64,000 nt of DNA from Amycolatopsis nivea (GTDB taxonomy: Bacteria; Actinomycetota; Actinomycetes; Mycobacteriales; Pseudonocardiaceae): the NCBI RefSeq assembly GCF_004522235.1, contig NZ_SDLT01000007.1, positions 62,001 to 126,000 on the forward strand, read 5' to 3'. The position numbers were made by a program, and so were the translations under genes. Below, piece after piece: positions 60,612 to 64,000 of this stretch (the stretch's first letter is position 1; each line of letters opens with the position of its first letter). The notes beneath the pieces are model-generated. The model saw only the letters and a program-made list of their open reading frames with translations, was not told the DNA's origin and ran no database searches.

Positions 60612-61487
60612 GTGGCAGTAGACACCGATGTTCTGATCGAGTGGTTCGCCGACGTCGGCCGGGACCTGCCCTGGCGGGAGCCGGACTGCTCGGCGTGGGG
60701 CGTGCTGGTCAGCGAAATCATGCTGCAGCAGACGCCGGTCTCGCGCGTCCAGCCGATCTGGCTGGAGTGGATGGCTCGCTGGCCGGTGCCCTCGGCGCTG
60801 GCCGCGGAGACCACCGGCGAGGTCGTGCGCGCGTGGGGCAAGCTCGGCTACCCGCGTCGCGCGCTTCGGCTGCACGCCGCCGCCACCGTCATCGCTCAGG
60901 AGCACGGCGACGTCGTGCCGTCCGATGTGGACACGCTGCTCGCGTTGCCCGGCATCGGCGCGTACACGGCGCGCGCGGTCGCGGCGTTCGCGTACGGCAA
61001 GCGCGCGCCCGTCGTCGACACCAACGTCCGACGCGTCGTCGCGCGTGCCGTGCATGGCGCGGGCGACGCGGGCCCGGCGTCGAATACTCGCGACATGGCG
61101 GACGTCGAAGCGTTGCTGCCCGCCGAGGACGCGCCTGCGGCGAAGCTGTCCGCGGCGTTGATGGAGCTGGGCGCGCTGATCTGTACCGCCCGGTCGCCGA
61201 AGTGCGCGGACTGCCCGATTTACGCCGAATGCAAGTGGCAGCACAACGGCCGTCCCGAATACGCCGGTCCGGCCAAGCCGGTGCAGAAGTTCGCCGGCAC
61301 CGACCGGCAGGTGCGCGGGCTGCTGCTGGACGTTCTGCGCGGCGCCGAGGGGCCGGTCGAGAAGGCGCGGCTGGACCTCGTGTGGCACGAATCGGGCCAG
61401 CGCGACCGGTGCCTGGATTCGCTGCTCGTGGACGGTCTGCTGGAGCAAACCCGCGACGGGCTGTTCGCGCTTCCCGGGGAACACTGA
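60612..61487 (+). CDS. mutY: A/G-specific adenine glycosylase MutY
   Basis: This 291-aa DNA repair enzyme removes adenine mispaired with 8-oxoguanine. It has catalytic E35 in SEIMLQQTP, the helix-hairpin-helix LPGIGAYTARAV, catalytic D136 in VVDTNVRRV, and a [4Fe-4S] cluster at C191, C198, C201 and C207. The C-terminal part is shorter than in E. coli and lacks a full MutT-like domain, as is usual in actinobacteria. The GTG at 60612 lacks a strong ribosome site, so it may be translated by coupling to the carbonic anhydrase gene or from its own start. Confidence 0.92.
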   Translation: MAVDTDVLIEWFADVGRDLPWREPDCSAWGVLVSEIMLQQTPVSRVQPIWLEWMARWPVPSALAAETTGEVVRAWGKLGYPRRALRLHAAATVIAQEHGDVVPSDVDTLLALPGIGAYTARAVAAFAYGKRAPVVDTNVRRVVARAVHGAGDAGPASNTRDMADVEALLPAEDAPAAKLSAALMELGALICTARSPKCADCPIYAECKWQHNGRPEYAGPAKPVQKFAGTDRQVRGLLLDVLRGAEGPVEKARLDLVWHESGQRDRCLDSLLVDGLLEQTRDGLFALPGEH

Positions 61488-61515
61488 CGCACTACGACGA
61501 AAGTCGGCAAAAAGT

Positions 61516-61544
61516 TGTCACCCCCGGGGCGCCGGGTTAGCTTT
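61516..61544 (+). promoter_or_regulatory. Sigma-70-type promoter of the amidase gene
   Basis: TTGTCA (61516-61521), a 17-bp spacer and TAGCTT (61539-61544) form a good vegetative promoter 34 bp before the ATG at 61578, with GCTGAGGAG as ribosome site. Confidence 0.55.
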
Positions 61545-61577
61545 CCCCCGTCGCACTTCCGGGCTGAGGAGTTCCGC

Positions 61578-62531
61578 ATGGGGGAAGCATCGCGTCGTGC
61601 CGTCTTGAAGGGCGGCCTCACCGTCACTGCCGTGGGCGCGCTGGGCTTTGCCACGGCAAAATCCGCTGCGGCGGTCACCGCTCCGGTCATCCATTCGACA
61701 GCCGAGTGGAACGCCCGGCCCGCGTCGGGCGCGATCGTGGTGGAGAACCACAAGCCGACGTACATCGTGGTGCACCACACCGTCGATCCGGGCAACAACA
61801 CCGACTACTCGCTGGCGCACGCGCTGCAGATCTCGCGGGACATCCAGAACTTCCACATGGACACCCGCGGCTGGATCGACACCGGCCAGCAGTTCACGAA
61901 CAGCCGCGGCGGCTTCGTCACCGAGGGGCGGCACCGCAGCCTCGAAATCCTGCGCGGCGGGACGCAGCACGTGCAGGGCGCGAACGTCGCGAACCACAAC
62001 AGCGAATGCCTCGGCATCGAGAACGAGGGCCTCTACAGCACGGTCGACGTGCCGGTCGCGCTGTGGGATTCGCTCGTGCAGCTGATCGCCTACATCGCGC
62101 ACCAATACGGCATCACGCCCGAGTTCATCAAGGGCCACCGCGATTTCAACTCGACCGAGTGCTGCGGCCAGGTGCTCTACGACCGGCTCCCGGAGCTGCG
62201 CAAGGCGGTCGGCCAGCAGCTCGGCCTGTCCGTCGCGCGTCTTGACGCACCGGAGTGGCCGTTGCTCAAACCGGGTGACACCGGGCCGCGGGTGATGACC
62301 GCGCAACGGTTCCTGCGCGCCGCCGGGTTCGGCGTGCCCACCGACGGCGTGTTCGGCAAGGCGACCGCGGCCGCCGTGTCCGCGCTGGCCGCTGAGCACG
62401 GGCTTTCCCGCGACAGCTGCACCGCGGCTCGCGCCAGCGACGAGTCCGCCTACCTGGGCTCGGACGTCTGGCCGCTGATCGTGCCGGCAGACCGCTCGAC
62501 CGCCGCGTGGCGCACCGAGCTGGCCCGCTGA
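61578..62531 (+). CDS. Tat-exported N-acetylmuramoyl-L-alanine amidase with peptidoglycan-binding domain
   Basis: This 317-aa protein has a twin-arginine signal (ASRRAVLKGGLTVTAVGALG then ATAKSAAA), an Amidase_2/PGRP domain (about 40-215) with zinc ligands in IVVHHTVDPG, HNSECLGIENEG and KGHRDFNSTECCG, and a C-terminal peptidoglycan-binding domain (about 232-280, LLKPGDTGPRVMTAQRFL, FGVPTDGVFGKATAAAV). It should cleave the amide bond between muramic acid and the peptide stem outside the cell. Folded export by Tat fits a zinc enzyme. Confidence 0.9.
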   Translation: MGEASRRAVLKGGLTVTAVGALGFATAKSAAAVTAPVIHSTAEWNARPASGAIVVENHKPTYIVVHHTVDPGNNTDYSLAHALQISRDIQNFHMDTRGWIDTGQQFTNSRGGFVTEGRHRSLEILRGGTQHVQGANVANHNSECLGIENEGLYSTVDVPVALWDSLVQLIAYIAHQYGITPEFIKGHRDFNSTECCGQVLYDRLPELRKAVGQQLGLSVARLDAPEWPLLKPGDTGPRVMTAQRFLRAAGFGVPTDGVFGKATAAAVSALAAEHGLSRDSCTAARASDESAYLGSDVWPLIVPADRSTAAWRTELAR

Positions 62532-62536
62532 CCGGG

Positions 62537-62579
62537 GACGCCTCACGTGTGCCAGCGAGGGCGGCACGCGTGGGGCGTC
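62537..62579. terminator. Bidirectional terminator between convergent genes
   Basis: Seventeen-bp arms (62537-62553 and 62563-62579, two G-T pairs) surround a 9-nt loop. The stem lies between the ends of the amidase and alpha/beta hydrolase genes and can stop transcription from both sides. Its right end overlaps the hydrolase stop codon. Confidence 0.75.
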
Positions 62580-63330
62580 ACAGGCCGGACAGGAACGCCT
62601 CCACCGCGCCGCGATAGGTCTCCGGTGCCTCGGCGTGCGGCAAATGCGCCGAACCGGGCACGACCAGGTGCTTCGCGCCCGGTACTCGCGCCGCCACCTC
62701 GGCTTGCTGGCCAAGCGGCATCGCGGTGTGCTCGCCCTCGACCAGCAGCAGCGGACAGCGGATACCGTCCACAATGGACCAATAGTCCCGGCGGCCCCAT
62801 TCGGCGGCGATCTCGTACAGGTTCTCCAGGTCGGCGATCAGGTGATAGCCGTCGTCGCGTTCCTCGACGCACTCGGTGAAGTAGTCGCCCGCGGCACCGA
62901 AGAACTCGCGCACGTGGGCCAGCGATTCGAACGGCACCGGCCAGCTCTCGAAGTAGCCCCGCCAGGTCTCGACGGTGCGTCCGCGCTGGTCCGGCGCGAA
63001 ATCCTCGCTGACCACCGCACGCACCAGCTCCGGGTGTTTCGCCGCGGCGGCCCACGCGTGCAGCCCGCCCATCGAATGCCCGATCAGCACGGACGGACCA
63101 ACGTCGGCCAGCACGTCCGCGACGTCCTCGGCGAACTGCTCGGTGGTCCACGGACCGGTGTGCGGCGCGCGGCCGTGCCCGCGGGCGTCGAGAGCGCGCA
63201 CGCGGCCGTACCGCTTGAGCCATTGCGCGACCGGCCACCACGTGCGAGCGCGGCCCATCAGCCCGTGCAACAGCAAGATCGACACGCCAGGGCGTTCGTC
63301 GCCGCCGAAGTCGATCAGGCCTGGTCGCAT
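62578..63330 (-). CDS. Alpha/beta hydrolase
   Basis: This 250-aa alpha/beta-fold hydrolase has the oxyanion region LLLHGLMG, nucleophile elbow GHSMGG, an acid near LLVEGEHTAMPL and the catalytic histidine in VPGSAHLPHAEAP. The small cap domain lies between about 120 and 185. It belongs to the broad esterase/epoxide hydrolase-like group, and no substrate can be named. The ATG at 63330 has GGGAGGATTA upstream. It diverges from the M1 peptidase gene. Confidence 0.85.
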   Translation of the reverse strand: MRPGLIDFGGDERPGVSILLLHGLMGRARTWWPVAQWLKRYGRVRALDARGHGRAPHTGPWTTEQFAEDVADVLADVGPSVLIGHSMGGLHAWAAAAKHPELVRAVVSEDFAPDQRGRTVETWRGYFESWPVPFESLAHVREFFGAAGDYFTECVEERDDGYHLIADLENLYEIAAEWGRRDYWSIVDGIRCPLLLVEGEHTAMPLGQQAEVAARVPGAKHLVVPGSAHLPHAEAPETYRGAVEAFLSGL

Positions 63331-63375
63331 TAATCCTCCCGGGTTTTCCCGGCTACCTCATCACAAATCTGCCCC

Positions 63376-63381
63376 TAGGGT
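63376..63381 (+). promoter_or_regulatory. Leaderless -10 box of the M1 peptidase gene
   Basis: TAGGGT is followed by 6 nt and then ATG at 63388. The GAAGGA between them could also act as a ribosome site if the transcript starts slightly earlier. Confidence 0.5.
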
Positions 63382-63387
63382 GAAGGA

Positions 63388-64000
63388 ATGCGCAGCCGTC
63401 AGCCCGCCGTCCTCGCCCTCTTCGGCGTGCTTGTGCTGTCCGCGTGCAGCCCTGCCGAACCCGCCGCTCCGCCGCCGCCGATGCATCCCGCACCCGGCGC
63501 GAACAGCGCGGGAGACCCGTATTTCCCCGACGACGGCAACGGCGGGTACGACGCTCTGGACTACCACGTCGACGTCAGCTACGACCCGCCGAGCGGCCGC
63601 CTCGACGGCGACACCACGGTCGCCGCGAAAGCCACCCAAGACCTCAGCCGCTTCGACTTCGACCTGCGCGGACTGGACGTCGCCTCGGTGGAGATCGACG
63701 GGAAACCGGCGAAGTACAGCCGGGAGAAGAACAAACTGGTCGTGACTCCGGCCGAACCGCTGCGGTCGGGCTCGACGTTCCGGACGCGCGTGCGCTATTC
63801 GGGTGTTCCGGCGAAAACCCCGCACGACGGCGGATCGGAGAACGGCTGGGCCCGCTCCGAGGACGGCGGCGCGTACCTGGTCGGCGAGCCGCATTCGGCG
63901 TCGTTCTGGTATCCGGTCAATGAAACCCCGCGCGACAAGGCGACCTTCACGCTGACCGCGCACGTGCCCACCGGCTGGACGGTGCTGTCCAACGGCCGGG
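63388..64000 (+). CDS. M1-family metallopeptidase lipoprotein, 5' part only
   Basis: The first 204 residues are visible. They contain a lipoprotein signal (PAVLALFGVLVL, lipobox LSAC), a Pro-rich linker and the start of the M1 aminopeptidase N-terminal beta domain: YDALDYHVDVSYDPPSGRLDG, FDFDLRGLDVASVEIDG, FTLTAHVPTGWTVLSNGR. The zinc-binding HExxH motif would lie beyond the window. The protein is probably a surface-anchored peptidase. The gene is cut by the window end and is not broken. Confidence 0.82.
   Translation, partial: MRSRQPAVLALFGVLVLSACSPAEPAAPPPPMHPAPGANSAGDPYFPDDGNGGYDALDYHVDVSYDPPSGRLDGDTTVAAKATQDLSRFDFDLRGLDVASVEIDGKPAKYSREKNKLVVTPAEPLRSGSTFRTRVRYSGVPAKTPHDGGSENGWARSEDGGAYLVGEPHSASFWYPVNETPRDKATFTLTAHVPTGWTVLSNGR

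Overview
The window is high-GC actinobacterial DNA. Gene content (CarD, an MmpS-type protein, an LpqE-like lipoprotein, a DivIVA-domain coiled-coil protein) and the many GTG starts with a TANNNT box 6-7 nt upstream point to the Pseudonocardiales. An Amycolatopsis-like genus is likely, but that is inference from gene content and not a species call.

Region 1 (0-12.5 kb) looks like a complete indole-3-acetic acid (auxin) catabolic cluster. A SnoaL-like protein (IacI) and a FixJ-type regulator (IacR2) face a minus-strand group: amidase IacH, an unknown 85-aa protein, flavin reductase IacG and PAS histidine kinase IacS. A plus-strand operon follows: flavin monooxygenase IacA, small IacB, Rieske oxygenase IacC/IacD, dehydrogenase IacE and reductase IacF. 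It ends in a strong terminator, followed by an MFS carrier and an XRE-cupin regulator. A degenerate 43-bp tandem repeat lies at the left edge.

Region 2 (12.6-22.3 kb) holds an MmpS-like membrane protein, small unknowns, tRNA-Thr(UGU) beside a ThrE-type exporter, trehalose-6-phosphate synthase, a trehalose-phosphatase fused to a GH15 domain, a membrane protein, and an ECF sigma factor with its membrane partner.

Region 3 (22.3-33.9 kb) is the conserved radA-lpqE / carD-ispD-ispF-cysS-rlmB neighbourhood known from mycobacteria. disA is absent beside radA, IspD has lost key motifs, and a two-gene P-loop NTPase plus membrane-anchored binding-protein system with a HAD gene sits between ispF and cysS. 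A TetR gene with an operator over its start codon follows, then a C-rich, G-poor tract.

Region 4 (34.4-47.3 kb) starts with an AlgI-type O-acyltransferase and two small unknowns. It continues with a divergent sugar or polyol regulon: HAD, Dak kinase, RpiB isomerase, hydroxyacid dehydrogenase, FGGY kinase and class II aldolase on the minus strand; a histidine phosphatase, DeoR regulator, MFS carrier and second FGGY kinase on the plus strand. Related motifs occur in both control regions. A second, 41-bp tandem repeat fills the next gap.

Region 5 (47.9-64 kb) carries a DivIVA-like protein with a hendecad coiled coil, three tandem DUF445 membrane proteins, a secreted AlgX/AlgJ-like protein (a possible partner of the AlgI homologue), an HxlR regulator beside a shortened NAD-binding protein, a zinc-type ABC transporter divergent from a LacI regulator, beta-carbonic anhydrase, MutY, a Tat-exported amidase, an alpha/beta hydrolase and the start of an M1 peptidase cut by the window end.
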